64,000 nucleotides of DNA from Amycolatopsis sp. DSM 110486 (GTDB lineage Bacteria; Actinomycetota; Actinomycetes; Mycobacteriales; Pseudonocardiaceae): assembly GCF_019468465.1 (NCBI RefSeq), contig NZ_CP080519.1, positions 4,913,001 to 4,977,000 on the forward strand, written 5' to 3'. Both the position numbers and the translations under genes were made by a program. Below the pieces are notes generated by a model. That model was not told the origin of the DNA and did not search any database. It saw nothing but the letters and a program-made list of their open reading frames with translations. Below, piece by piece: positions 53,304 through 61,340 of the stretch (positions within the stretch are counted from its first letter, which is position 1; every line of letters begins with the position of its first letter).

Positions 53304-54194
53304 ATGACGACGATTTCGGCACCTACCCGACCACCCGCGTCCGTGCCCCCGAGGGTCCGGTTCCGGCGCCAGTGGGACAAGCGGCTGGGCTTCATCGCGA
53401 CCCACGCCATCGGCATCGCGCTCGGTGTGATCTTCGTGTTGCCGCTGCTGTTCGTGTTCCTCACCGCGGTGATGAAGAGCGATCAGGCGATGACGTCGAG
53501 CCTGTGGCCCACGGAATGGCATTTCGAGAACTTCGTAGAGGTGTTCCGAAAGGCGCCTCTGTTGGAGTACTTCGGCAACAGTCTGCTGTACTCGTCGCTC
53601 GCGACGGTCGGCGCGCTCGTGTCGGCCATCCCGGCGGCGTACGGCCTGGCGAAGCTCAAATGGCGTGGGCAGAACCTGTTCTTCATGCTCACGGTGGCCG
53701 CGATGATGTTGCCGCCGCAGGTCACCGTCGTGCCGCTGTACGACCTGTGGGTGCGGATGGGCCTCACCGGCACGCTCGTGCCGCTGATCGTTCCGTACTT
53801 CTTCTTCGACGCGTTCTCGATCTTCCTGCTGCGCCAGTTTTTCCTCACCATTCCCAAGGATTACCTGGAAGCGGCGAAGATCGACGGCTGCAACGAGTTC
53901 CGGGCCATGACGCGGGTGCTGCTGCCCATGGCCAAGCCCGGAATCGCGGCCACCGCGATGTTCTGTTTCCTGTTCACCTGGAACGACTACTTCGGACCCC
54001 TGCTCTACACCGGTGAGAACCAGGACAACTGGCCACTTTCGCTGGCCATCGCCTCGTTCCGCGGCATGCACCACGTGGAGTGGAACCTCACGATGGCCGC
54101 GACCGCGCTGATCATGGCGCCGGTGATCGTGTTGTTCGTGTTCGCGCAGAAGTCGTTCGTCAAGGGCATCACGTTCACGGGAGTCAAGGGATGA
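53304..54194 (+). CDS. ABC sugar permease (MalG-like)
   Basis: 296 residues, six TM segments, with MLPPQVTVVPLYDLWVRMGL and the EAA-type loop KDYLEAAKIDGCNEFRAMTR. Partner of the MalF-like permease. ATG 53304 follows GGAGTGGGGGC; 70 nt separate it from the upstream permease and contain no other convincing gene. The stop overlaps the GH4 start (ATGA), so uptake and hydrolysis are coupled. Confidence 0.92.
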   Translation: MTTISAPTRPPASVPPRVRFRRQWDKRLGFIATHAIGIALGVIFVLPLLFVFLTAVMKSDQAMTSSLWPTEWHFENFVEVFRKAPLLEYFGNSLLYSSLATVGALVSAIPAAYGLAKLKWRGQNLFFMLTVAAMMLPPQVTVVPLYDLWVRMGLTGTLVPLIVPYFFFDAFSIFLLRQFFLTIPKDYLEAAKIDGCNEFRAMTRVLLPMAKPGIAATAMFCFLFTWNDYFGPLLYTGENQDNWPLSLAIASFRGMHHVEWNLTMAATALIMAPVIVLFVFAQKSFVKGITFTGVKG

Positions 54195-55456
54195 AGCTGG
54201 CAGTCGTCGGTGGCGGGTCCACCTACACGCCGGAACTGGTCGACGGCATCGCGGGCCGAAGGTCCACTTTGGATGTCGACGAGATTGTGCTGATCGACCC
54301 GGATGCCTACCGCGTGGAGACCGTCGGCGGGTTCAGTCAGCGGCTGCTCGACCACGCCGGGCACCCGGCGAGGGTCCGCACCACCGCGAACCTGGAGGAA
54401 GGCGTCGAAGGCGCTTCGGCCGTGCTCATCCAGCTGCGGGTGGGTGGGCAGAAGGCGCGGGCGTCGGACGAGACGTTCCCGCACGCGTGCGGCTGCGTCG
54501 GCCAGGAGACGACCGGCGCGGGCGGCTTGGCGAAGGCCCTGCGCACGGTGCCGGTGGTGCTCGACATCGCCGAGCGCGTGCGCAAGGTCGCCGGTGACGA
54601 CACGTGGATCGTGAACTTCACGAACCCCGTCGGCATCGTCACGCGGGCGCTGCTGCAGGAAGGCCACCGCGCGGTGGGGCTGTGCAACGTCGCGATCAAC
54701 CTGCAGCGGAAGTTCGCCAAGCTGCTCGGTGCATCCACGGGAGACGTTCGGCTCGTCCACACCGGACTCAACCACCTGAGCTGGGAACGCGGCGTGCTCG
54801 TCGACGGCGTCGACCGGCTGCCCGAGCTGCTGGACAAGCACGCGGAGTTCCTGGGCGAGGAGGTGACCGCGCCCGTCGAGTGGATGCGCCGGATGAACGC
54901 CGTGCCGTCGTACTACCTGAAGTACTACTACTCGCACGACGCGCAGGTGGCCAAGCAGCTCACCGAGCGGCCGCGCGCCGAGGTGGTGAGCGACGTCGAG
55001 GAGGAGCTGCTGAAGATCTACCTCGACCCGGAGCAGGTCACCAAGCCGGATTCGCTGGAGAAGCGCGGCGGCGCGTACTACTCGGAGGCCGCCGTGCAGC
55101 TCGTGCACGCGCTGACGGCGGGCGGGCCGGCCGAGGAGCACGTGGTGAACGTGCGCAACGACGGCACGTTCTCCTTCCTGCCCGACGATGCGGTGATCGA
55201 GGTATCGTCCACTGTGGATTCGGACGGTGCTCGGGCGATTCCGCAGCAGACGGTGGAACCGCGTTTCGCCGGCCTCATCGCCGCGGTCACGGCCTACGAG
55301 CACCTCGCGCTCGAAGCCGCCGTGAAGGGTGGACGCGACCGCGTGGCCGACGCGCTGCTGGCCCACCCGCTCGTCGGCCAGTACACCAAGGCCGACCAGC
55401 TGGCCGACTCCCTCGTGTCGATCAACCGTGATTTCCTGCCGTGGGCGCGCGGATGA
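54191..55456 (+). CDS. GH4 family glycosidase (6-phospho-beta-glucosidase-like)
   Basis: 421 residues of glycoside hydrolase family 4. NAD+-binding VVGGGSTYTPELVDGI, NFTNPVGIVTRAL, the metal-ligand Cys in LCNVAIN and His in TGLNHLSW, and ALTAGGPAEEHVVNVRNDG. GH4 enzymes use NAD+ and Mn2+ in a redox-elimination mechanism. The loop that is usually RxQExxGPGG reads GCVGQETTGAGG here, so the preferred substrate may differ. Because ABC import does not phosphorylate sugars, a 6-phospho substrate would have to come from the kinase encoded next. Cytosolic. Confidence 0.88.
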   Translation: MKLAVVGGGSTYTPELVDGIAGRRSTLDVDEIVLIDPDAYRVETVGGFSQRLLDHAGHPARVRTTANLEEGVEGASAVLIQLRVGGQKARASDETFPHACGCVGQETTGAGGLAKALRTVPVVLDIAERVRKVAGDDTWIVNFTNPVGIVTRALLQEGHRAVGLCNVAINLQRKFAKLLGASTGDVRLVHTGLNHLSWERGVLVDGVDRLPELLDKHAEFLGEEVTAPVEWMRRMNAVPSYYLKYYYSHDAQVAKQLTERPRAEVVSDVEEELLKIYLDPEQVTKPDSLEKRGGAYYSEAAVQLVHALTAGGPAEEHVVNVRNDGTFSFLPDDAVIEVSSTVDSDGARAIPQQTVEPRFAGLIAAVTAYEHLALEAAVKGGRDRVADALLAHPLVGQYTKADQLADSLVSINRDFLPWARG

Positions 55457-56442
55457 GCGAAGCCGGGCCCGCGGTCGTGGCGATCGACGGGGGGAACAGC
55501 AAGACCGAGGTGCTCGTGGTGTCGCGCGAGGGCGACGTGCTTGCCGAATCGCGCGGCCCCGGCGCCTCGCCGCAGAACGTCGGCGTCGACGGCTGCGTCG
55601 CGGCGCTGGAGACGCTGGTGCTTTCGGCCTTGACGTCGGCGGGTCTGCCGACGACACGGCCGTTCGGCGTGCACACCTCGGCTTACCTCGCGGGGCTGGA
55701 TTTTCCGCGTGAGGAAGAGGCACTGCACGCCGCGTTGTTCGCGCGCGGCTGGAGCTCCACCTTGCACGTGGGCAACGACGTGCTCGCTCTGCTGCGCGCA
55801 GGCAGCTCCGACGGCACGGGCGTGGCCGTGGTGTGCGGCGCCGGGATCAACGGCGCCGGCGTCGGCCCGGACGGGCGCGTGCACCGCTTTCCCGCGCTGG
55901 GCAAGATCTCCGGTGACTGGGGCGGCGGTTACCGCCTCGGTGAGGAAGCCCTGTGGTGGGCCGTGCGCGCGGAAGACGGCCGCGGGCCTTCTACGGCTCT
56001 ACAGGCGGCGGTTTCGGGTTTCTTCGGTGTTTCGAGAGTGTTCGACGTGGTGCAGGGCCTGCACTTCAAGGAGATCGACTCCGTCCGGATCCACGGGCTG
56101 TGCCCGCTACTGTTCGACGTCGCCGCCGCCGGCGACGAGGTCGCGCAGCAGGTCGTGACGCGGTTCGTGGAGGAGGTCAGCGTGTTCGCCGCGGTGATCC
56201 TGCGGCAGCTGGACCTGACCCAGTCGGCACCCGAGGTGGTGCTCGGCGGGGGAGTACTCACGGGCGTCGGCCCGTCGGTGATCTCCGAGATCGAGCGGCG
56301 CTGCCTGAAGGTGGCTCCGCGGGCGGTGGTGCGGGTGGTCGACGTGAACCCCGTCGTCGGCGCGGCTTTGTTCGGCCTCGACGAGCTGGGTGCTTCCGCG
56401 GAGGCCAAGGCCGCGCTGAAGGCCGCCACGCAACGGATCTGA
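55453..56442 (+). CDS. BadF/BcrA-type ATPase, probable N-acetylglucosamine-like sugar kinase
   Basis: 329 residues of the BadF/BadG/BcrA/BcrD ATPase family that includes N-acetylglucosamine kinase: phosphate loop AIDGGNSKTEVLVV, GPGASPQNVG, HVGNDVLALLRAG, VVCGAGINGAGVG, RFPALGKISGDWGGGYRLGE and VLGGGVLTGVG. It should phosphorylate a sugar at the expense of ATP in the cytosol. ATGA overlap with the GH4 gene suggests the two act on the same imported sugar, in an order that sequence does not fix. Last gene of the ROK operon; a terminator follows. Confidence 0.87.
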   Translation: MSEAGPAVVAIDGGNSKTEVLVVSREGDVLAESRGPGASPQNVGVDGCVAALETLVLSALTSAGLPTTRPFGVHTSAYLAGLDFPREEEALHAALFARGWSSTLHVGNDVLALLRAGSSDGTGVAVVCGAGINGAGVGPDGRVHRFPALGKISGDWGGGYRLGEEALWWAVRAEDGRGPSTALQAAVSGFFGVSRVFDVVQGLHFKEIDSVRIHGLCPLLFDVAAAGDEVAQQVVTRFVEEVSVFAAVILRQLDLTQSAPEVVLGGGVLTGVGPSVISEIERRCLKVAPRAVVRVVDVNPVVGAALFGLDELGASAEAKAALKAATQRI

Positions 56443-56449
56443 CGCGTTC

Positions 56450-56480
56450 GGCGGCGGTGTCCCGTGTGGACACCGCCGCC
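56450..56480. terminator. terminator hairpin between convergent operons
   Basis: A perfect 13-bp stem GGCGGCGGTGTCC / GGACACCGCCGCC with loop CGTGT, 8 nt after the kinase stop and 15 nt before the convergent SRPBCC stop. No T run; likely bidirectional. Confidence 0.75.
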
Positions 56481-56494
56481 GCCGTCGGCCGGGC

Positions 56495-57004
56495 TCAGCC
56501 CACGATGTTCTTCCCGGTCTCCAGCACGGACTTGAGGTCGGAAAGCACCCAGGCCCAGCCGCCACCGGCGTTCTCGCCCGGACCGGCGTCGACGTTCTCC
56601 ATCGCGCCCGACACCAGCGCCGCGTGCCCGGGCGCGCCCGTGACGTCGTGGGTCACGGTCAGTCTGGTCCCGGCGGTCTTGGTTTCCTCGATGTCGTACG
56701 TGAGCGTGGTGTAGGGCTCCGCGATGAGGCTCGGGTCCATCAGCAGCTTCCACGTGATCACGAGCTTGCGCGGCGGGTCGGACTCGAGCACCTCGCCGTC
56801 CAGCAGGTCGCTCGTGTACCCCGCGTCGATGAACTCCTGCGTCGGCTTGGTGCGGTGCTTGCCGCCCGTCTTGAGGTCGAACTCGGCCAGCCCGGAGTAC
56901 CCGTACTTCTGCGTCCACTCCGGCTTGGTGATCGCGTCCCAGATCGCCTGCGGCGTCGCCTTGATGTACACGCGGTTGACCTGCACGGTCTTGGTCTCGG
57001 TCAT
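56495..57004 (-). CDS. SRPBCC (AHSA1-like) domain protein
   Basis: 169 residues with the START/AHSA1 fold signature: VNRVYIKATPQAIWDAITKP, YGYSGLAEFDLKTGGK, PRKLVITWKLLMDP, TLTYDIEETKTAGTRLTVTH and GGWAWVLSDLKSVLETG. These small hydrophobic-pocket proteins bind lipophilic ligands or assist chaperones; a specific role is unknown. ATG 57004 overlaps the ArsR stop (ATGA), the common ArsR-SRPBCC pair in which the regulator controls both genes. Confidence 0.9.
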   Translation of the reverse strand: MTETKTVQVNRVYIKATPQAIWDAITKPEWTQKYGYSGLAEFDLKTGGKHRTKPTQEFIDAGYTSDLLDGEVLESDPPRKLVITWKLLMDPSLIAEPYTTLTYDIEETKTAGTRLTVTHDVTGAPGHAALVSGAMENVDAGPGENAGGGWAWVLSDLKSVLETGKNIVG

Positions 57005-57327
57005 TTCGGTGGCTCCCTCTCCAGATCGCTCTTGAGCTCCATCAGCGCCGACACGTGGCGCTCGGTGTACTTGTCGATCCACCGGTCGTGGATCTCCCGG
57101 ATCGGCACGGAATTGAGAAAGTGGAGCTTCTCCCGCCCCTCCTTGCGCGTGACGACGAGGCCGGCCTCCTCGAGCAGCTTGAGGTGCTTCATCACCCCGA
57201 ACCGCGTCATGTCCACTTCGGACTCCAGCTCCGTGAGCGTGCGGCCGTCACGCTCGAACAGCCGGTCCAGCAGACCCCGGCGGGTCGGATCCGCCAGCGC
57301 CTTGAACACCAGGTCGTCGTCAGGCAC
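57001..57327 (-). CDS. ArsR-family transcriptional regulator
   Basis: 108 residues. Compact winged helix: LVFKALADPTRRGLLDRLFE, RTLTELESEVDMTRFGVMKH, LKLLEEAGLVVTRKEGREKL, followed by EIHDRWIDKYTERHVSAL. No metal-binding Cys motif, so it belongs to the non-metal ArsR group that partners SRPBCC proteins. GTG 57327 is chosen because TATTCT lies 6 nt upstream on the minus strand (plus 57334-57339), giving a leaderless start; longer frames upstream would run through the operator. Confidence 0.88.
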   Translation of the reverse strand: MPDDDLVFKALADPTRRGLLDRLFERDGRTLTELESEVDMTRFGVMKHLKLLEEAGLVVTRKEGREKLHFLNSVPIREIHDRWIDKYTERHVSALMELKSDLEREPPK

Positions 57328-57340
57328 CCGGCAAGAATAG

Positions 57341-57356
57341 GTGACCAACAGGTCAC
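57341..57356. promoter_or_regulatory. ArsR operator palindrome
   Basis: GTGACC-aaca-GGTCAC, a perfect 6-bp inverted repeat immediately upstream of the arsR -10. It is placed for autorepression of the arsR-SRPBCC pair. Confidence 0.65.
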
Positions 57357-57398
57357 ATGTCAACCCGTGCTCGAATCAGGGTCTGGCGTTTGTGCTGA

Positions 57399-57602
57399 TC
57401 AGCGGGTTCGGCTGCTCGCGGGGGAGACCCCGGTGACCCGCTTGAACGCCGCGCTGAACGCGCTCTCCGAGCCATACCCCCATCGCGCCGCGACGGACGC
57501 GACCGTGCGGCCCTCGGCCAGCTCCCGGGTGGCGCCGGAGATCCGCCGGTGCAGCAGGTAGTCCATCGGCGACAACCCCACCAGCGCCTTGAACCGCGCC
57601 AC
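57399..57602 (-). pseudogene. AraC-family regulator, C-terminal remnant
   Basis: Only 67 codons remain: VARFKALVGLSPMDYLLHRR, ELAEGRTVASVAARWGYGSE, SAFSAAFKRVTGVSP and the stop at 57399. This is the last part of an AraC DNA-binding domain, from the end of the first helix-turn-helix through the second. The N-terminal domain and first half of the HTH (about 200 residues or more) are gone. At about 57600-57606 it runs into the 5' end of the aldo/keto reductase on the other strand, so a deletion between divergent genes is the simplest explanation. A GTG at 57602 could start translation, but one HTH alone is unlikely to work. Confidence 0.75.
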
Positions 57603-58590
57603 CGGAACTTTCGTGTCCAGGATCGCACTCGGCACGATGACGTTCGGCGGCTCGGGCCGGCAGCCCTGGGACGTGATCGGCGGGCTGGACCTCAAGGCGG
57701 CGGGTGAACTGGTCGGCATCGCTCTGGACCAGGGCGTGAACCTCATCGACACGGCCGACATGTACGCCGGCGGCGAGACCGAGAAGCTGCTGGGCAAGAT
57801 CCTCAAGGGCCGCCGCCGCGACGTGGTGCTCGCCACCAAGGCGTACTCGCGCATGGGCGTCGGCCCCAACGAGGTGGGGCTCTCCCGCGTGCACCTGCGC
57901 CAGGCGATCGAGGACAGCCTCCGCCGCCTCGGCACCGACCACATCGACCTCTACCAGATCCACGCCCACGACCACCTGACGCCGCTCGACGAGACCCTGG
58001 CCGCCCTCGACGACGCCGTCCGCCAAGGCAAGATCAGCTACGTCGGCACGTCCAACACCTTCGCATGGCAGCTCGCCAAGGCCCTCGGCGTCGCCGACCT
58101 GCGCGGCTACCCGCGGTTCGTGTCGCTGCAGGCGTACTACTCGCTCGTCGGCCGTGATCTCGAGCGAGAGCTGCTGCCGCTGGTCAACGAGGAGAAGCTC
58201 GGCCTGCTCGTCTACAGCCCGCTGGCCGGCGGCTTCCTCTCCGGCAAGTTCACCCGCGACAGCCACGACGCCTCCGGCCGCCGCGCCCAGGCCGACAACC
58301 CGCCGATCGACCGCGAGCGCGGCTACGACATCGTCGACGCGCTGCGTAAGGTCGCCGACCGCCACGACGTCGGCGTCGCCCGCGTCGCGCTGGCCTGGGT
58401 GCTGGCGCAGCGCGGGGTGACCAGCGTGATCGTCGGCGCCAAGCGGCCCGACCAGCTGCGCGAGAACCTCGCCGCCGTCGACCTGGAGCTCACGGGGCAG
58501 GACCTCGCCGAGCTGGACGCCGTCAGCGCGCTGCGGCCGGAGTATCCGGCCTGGGCCCTCGACGGCGCCTATCCGTCGCGCACGCCCTAA
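57589..58590 (+). CDS. aldo/keto reductase, N-terminus replaced by AraC-remnant sequence
   Basis: Up to 333 residues. AKR family features: TFVSRIALGTMTFGGSG, NLIDTADMYAGGETEKLL (catalytic Asp and Tyr), VLATKAYS (Lys), DLYQIHAHD (His), YVGTSNTFAWQL, LVYSPLAGGFLSGKF and VIVGAKRPDQLRENL. The catalytic tetrad and NADPH site are intact. The usual first dozen residues (an M-x-YR-x-LG-type first strand) are missing; homology starts at TGTFVSRIALG, right where the AraC remnant ends. Possible starts are TTG 57589, GTG 57613 or ATG 57637, none with a clear ribosome site. Function may be reduced. It ends with interlocked stops against gntP. Confidence 0.82.
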   Translation: MNRATGTFVSRIALGTMTFGGSGRQPWDVIGGLDLKAAGELVGIALDQGVNLIDTADMYAGGETEKLLGKILKGRRRDVVLATKAYSRMGVGPNEVGLSRVHLRQAIEDSLRRLGTDHIDLYQIHAHDHLTPLDETLAALDDAVRQGKISYVGTSNTFAWQLAKALGVADLRGYPRFVSLQAYYSLVGRDLERELLPLVNEEKLGLLVYSPLAGGFLSGKFTRDSHDASGRRAQADNPPIDRERGYDIVDALRKVADRHDVGVARVALAWVLAQRGVTSVIVGAKRPDQLRENLAAVDLELTGQDLAELDAVSALRPEYPAWALDGAYPSRTP

Positions 58591-59957
58591 AGCAAGGCGC
58601 CCAGCGGCAGGATCAACGCGATCGACACCACCGAGATCACCGTCTCCATCACCGACCACGTCTTCAGCGTCTGCCCCACGGACATCCCGAAGTACTCCTT
58701 GACCAGCCAGAACCCGGCGTCGTTCACATGCGAGAAGAACAGCGAACCGGCGCCGATGGCCAGCACCAGCAGGGCGTTGTGCGTCGGGTCGAGGGTGGCG
58801 GCGAGCGGCGCGACGATGCCGGCGGCGGACACCGTGGCGACGGTCGCGGAGCCCGTCGCCAGACGGATCGCCACGGCGACCAGCCAGCCGAGCAGCAGCG
58901 GCGACAGGTGGGCGCCGGTGGACAGGTTGGTGATCACGCCGCCGACGCCGGCGTCCACCAGCGTCTGCTTGAAGCCACCGCCCGCGGCCACGATGAGCAG
59001 GATGCCCGCGATCGGGGCGAGTGAGTCGCTGATGATCGACGACAGTTTCGCGCGATGCAGGCCCGCCGGGCGGCCCAGCGTGACCATGCCGACGAGGACC
59101 GCGAGCAGCAGCGCCACCAGCGGGTCGCCGACGAAGTCGAGCACGCGGCGCACGGCGTTTTCCTTGCCCAGCAGGATGTCCGAGAGCGCCTTCAGCAACA
59201 TCAGCGCCACCGGCAGCAGGACCGTGGTCAGCGTCGCGCCGAAGCTGGGCCGCTTGTCGACCTCGGTGCTCTCGGACGCGGGCACCAAGCGTTGCGGCGG
59301 CGTGGCGTCCGGCACCCACCGCGCCGCGACGCGACCGAACAGCGGGCCGGCGATGACCACCGTCGGGATGCCGACGAGGAGGCCGAGCGCGAGCGTGATG
59401 CCCACGTTGGCGCCGAGCGCACCCGCCGCGGCCAGCGGGCCGGGGTGCGGCGGGATCAGCCCGTGGAGCACCGACAGGCCCGCGAGCGCCGGGATTCCCA
59501 GCAGCAGCACGGGTTTCCCGCTGCGCTTGGCGACGAGCAGCACCACCGGGATCAGCATCACGAGACCGATCTCGAAGAACATCGGCAGCCCGATCAACGC
59601 GGCCACCAGCGCCATCGCCCACGGCAGCCCGCCGCCGTGCACGCGCCCGAGGATCGTGTCCACGATCCGGTCCGCACCACCGGAATCGGCCAGCAGCTTG
59701 CCGAGCATCGCGCCGAACGCGATCAGCAACCCGACCGAAGCGACCGTGCTGCCGACGCCGCTTTCGAAGCTCTTCAACAGCTTGTCCACGGGCATACCGG
59801 CCACGAGGCCGAGCACGCCGGAGCCGATCGTCAACGCCAGCAGCGGGTGGAGCTTCAGCTTGCTGATCAGCACCACGATCACGGCGATGGCGAGCACCGT
59901 CGCCAGGATCAGGCGGGTGTCGTGGCCGGTCCAACCGGCCGCGAGGGTGGTGGTCAT
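58587..59957 (-). CDS. gntP: gluconate:H+ symporter, GntP family
   Basis: 456 residues, about 12-14 TM segments. GntP family motifs: KLKLHPLLALTIGSGVLGLV, GFGxxLG-like VGLLIAFGAMLGKLLADSGG, LPMFFEIGLVMLIPVVLLVA, GLIPPHPGPLAAAGALGANV and LFFSHVNDAGFWLVKEYFGM. It imports gluconate or a related sugar acid by proton symport. ATG 59957 overlaps the gluconokinase stop (ATGA), so the kinase is translated first and the permease second. Its stop (58587-58589) interlocks with the TAA of the aldo/keto reductase. Confidence 0.94.
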   Translation of the reverse strand: MTTTLAAGWTGHDTRLILATVLAIAVIVVLISKLKLHPLLALTIGSGVLGLVAGMPVDKLLKSFESGVGSTVASVGLLIAFGAMLGKLLADSGGADRIVDTILGRVHGGGLPWAMALVAALIGLPMFFEIGLVMLIPVVLLVAKRSGKPVLLLGIPALAGLSVLHGLIPPHPGPLAAAGALGANVGITLALGLLVGIPTVVIAGPLFGRVAARWVPDATPPQRLVPASESTEVDKRPSFGATLTTVLLPVALMLLKALSDILLGKENAVRRVLDFVGDPLVALLLAVLVGMVTLGRPAGLHRAKLSSIISDSLAPIAGILLIVAAGGGFKQTLVDAGVGGVITNLSTGAHLSPLLLGWLVAVAIRLATGSATVATVSAAGIVAPLAATLDPTHNALLVLAIGAGSLFFSHVNDAGFWLVKEYFGMSVGQTLKTWSVMETVISVVSIALILPLGALL

Positions 59958-60448
59958 GCACGCTCCTGGAACGCGTGAAGCGCCGCCTCGACGAGAGCGG
60001 CGGGAGGTTCGGTGATCTCGACGACGTGGCCCGGCTCGTCCGGCTGCAGCGGTTCGAGGTCCGCGAGCTGGGAGTCGAGCAGCGTGACGGGCATGAAGTG
60101 GCCCTTGCGGGCCTGCATGCGCTCGGCGAGCACGTCGCGATCGCCGTGGAGGTGGAGGAACCAGACGCTGCCGCCGGCTCTCAGTTCGTCGCGGTAGCGG
60201 CGTTTCAGCGCGGACGACGACACGATTCCACCGGACTCCTGGTGCGCCGCGATCCAGTGCGCGATCGCTTGCAACCAGGGCTCGCGGTCGGCGTCCGTCA
60301 GCGCGTGGCCGGCGGTCATCTTCTCGATGTTGGCCTTCGGGTGGAAGGTGTCGGCCTCGGCGTACTCCACGCCCAGGCGCTCGGCCAGCGCCTCGCCGAC
60401 CGTCGTCTTCCCCGAGCCGGACACACCCATCACGACGATGACGGTCAT
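59954..60448 (-). CDS. gntK: gluconokinase
   Basis: 164 residues, normal for GntK. P-loop VMGVSGSGKTTVGEALAERL, YAEADTFHPKANIEKMTAGH, ALTDADREPWLQAIAHWIA, SSSALKRRYRDELR and ARKGHFMPVTLLDSQLADLE. Converts gluconate to 6-phosphogluconate with ATP, feeding the pentose phosphate or Entner-Doudoroff route. ATG 60448 has AAGGAGG five nt upstream; a GTG two codons earlier lacks spacing. First gene of the gnt operon, divergent from its FadR-type regulator across a double operator. Confidence 0.95.
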   Translation of the reverse strand: MTVIVVMGVSGSGKTTVGEALAERLGVEYAEADTFHPKANIEKMTAGHALTDADREPWLQAIAHWIAAHQESGGIVSSSALKRRYRDELRAGGSVWFLHLHGDRDVLAERMQARKGHFMPVTLLDSQLADLEPLQPDEPGHVVEITEPPAALVEAALHAFQERA

Positions 60449-60483
60449 CCGCACCTCCTTGTGTCCGCACGAGTCAAACCCAA

Positions 60484-60515
60484 AAGTACTACTTATTCAC
60501 GAAGAAGTAGTACTT
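60484..60515. promoter_or_regulatory. double GntR/FadR-type operator in gnt divergent region
   Basis: AAGTACTACTT (60484-60494) and AAGTAGTACTT (60505-60515) are exact reverse complements. Each is also an 11-bp palindrome (AAGTA-s-TACTT). Their centres are 21 bp apart, two helical turns. It stands between gntK and the regulator gene and is AT-rich against a GC-rich background. Confidence 0.85.
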
Positions 60516-60543
60516 AATCGAATCAGAGCGGTAAGTTGGCCGG

Positions 60544-61254
60544 ATGGGGAGCGATCGGCACGAGGAAGTCCTCGACGTGCTGGGCGCGGCGATCGCCAAC
60601 GGCGAGCTGGCGCCCGGCGCCGTGCTGCGCTCCGACGAGCTGCAGGAACGCTTCGGCGCCTCGCGCACGGTCGCGCGAGAAGTCGTGCGCGTGCTGGAAA
60701 CGATGGGGCTCACCACGAGCCGCCGCCGCGTCGGCGTGATCGTGAGCGGCCCGGCCGGGTGGAACCACTACGACCCGCGCCTGATCCGCTGGCAGCTCGA
60801 CGGTTCCGGGCGCGCGACGGCGCTGCGGACGTTGACGGAGCTGCGCTCGGGCGTCGAGCCGTCGGCCGCGCGGTTCGCGGCGCTGCGCGCGACGCCGGAG
60901 GACCGCGGCCGGCTGCACGCGCTGGGCCACCGTCTGGAGGAGACGGCGCGGGCGCGCGACCTGACGACGTTCCTCGGCCACGACATCGCGTTCCACGACC
61001 TGCTGCTCACCGCGTCGGGAAACCCGATGTTCGCGCAGCTGTCCTCGGTGGTCGCCGAGGTGCTCGCGGGCCGCACCTCCCACGGCCTGATGCCCGAGGA
61101 ACCGCAGCCCGAAGCCGTCGCGCTGCACGTGGAAGTGGCCGTGGCCGTGGACGCCGGCGACGCCGATCGAGCCGAGCGCGCGATGCGCGACATCGTGGAC
61201 CAGGCACGGGACGAAATCGCCGCCGCGGTGTCGAGTAATCTCGGCGGGAAGTAA
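60544..61254 (+). CDS. FadR-subfamily GntR transcriptional regulator of gluconate genes
   Basis: 236 residues. N-terminal GntR winged helix: GAAIANGELAPGAVLRSDEL, FGASRTVAREVVRVLETMGL, TTSRRRVGVIV. The C-terminal FCD domain has RSGVEPSAARFAALRATPED, DIAFHDLLLTASGNPMF (Asp/His metal ligands), and HVEVAVAVDAGDADRAERAM (His ligand). It is divergent from gntK-gntP and very probably represses them in the absence of gluconate or 6-phosphogluconate. The ATG lies 6 nt after TAAGTT (60532-60537), a leaderless start; the double operator overlaps the region just upstream. Confidence 0.92.
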   Translation: MGSDRHEEVLDVLGAAIANGELAPGAVLRSDELQERFGASRTVAREVVRVLETMGLTTSRRRVGVIVSGPAGWNHYDPRLIRWQLDGSGRATALRTLTELRSGVEPSAARFAALRATPEDRGRLHALGHRLEETARARDLTTFLGHDIAFHDLLLTASGNPMFAQLSSVVAEVLAGRTSHGLMPEEPQPEAVALHVEVAVAVDAGDADRAERAMRDIVDQARDEIAAAVSSNLGGK

Positions 61255-61272
61255 CCACACGCACTGAAATCA

Positions 61273-61304
61273 CCGGCGTTTCGCCGGCCGGGCATCGGCC
61301 CGGC
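61273..61304 (+). terminator. paired GC hairpins after the FadR-type gene
   Basis: CCGGCG-ttt-CGCCGG (61273-61287) is followed at once by GCCGGGC-atcg-GCCCGGC (61287-61304). They lie 18 nt after the regulator stop and 37 nt before cobD. They may be a terminator or part of the cobD leader. I do not see the B12-box GCCACTG that would support a cobalamin riboswitch. Confidence 0.5.
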
Positions 61305-61340
61305 GGCGACACCGGAAACCACGTTCCCGGGGGGCTACTG

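Noticed and set aside
61255..61340. Possible cobalamin riboswitch before cobD
   Set aside because: Only GC hairpins are present. GGGCTACTG is a poor match to the B12 box, the other conserved riboswitch segments are not found, and the gap is too short.
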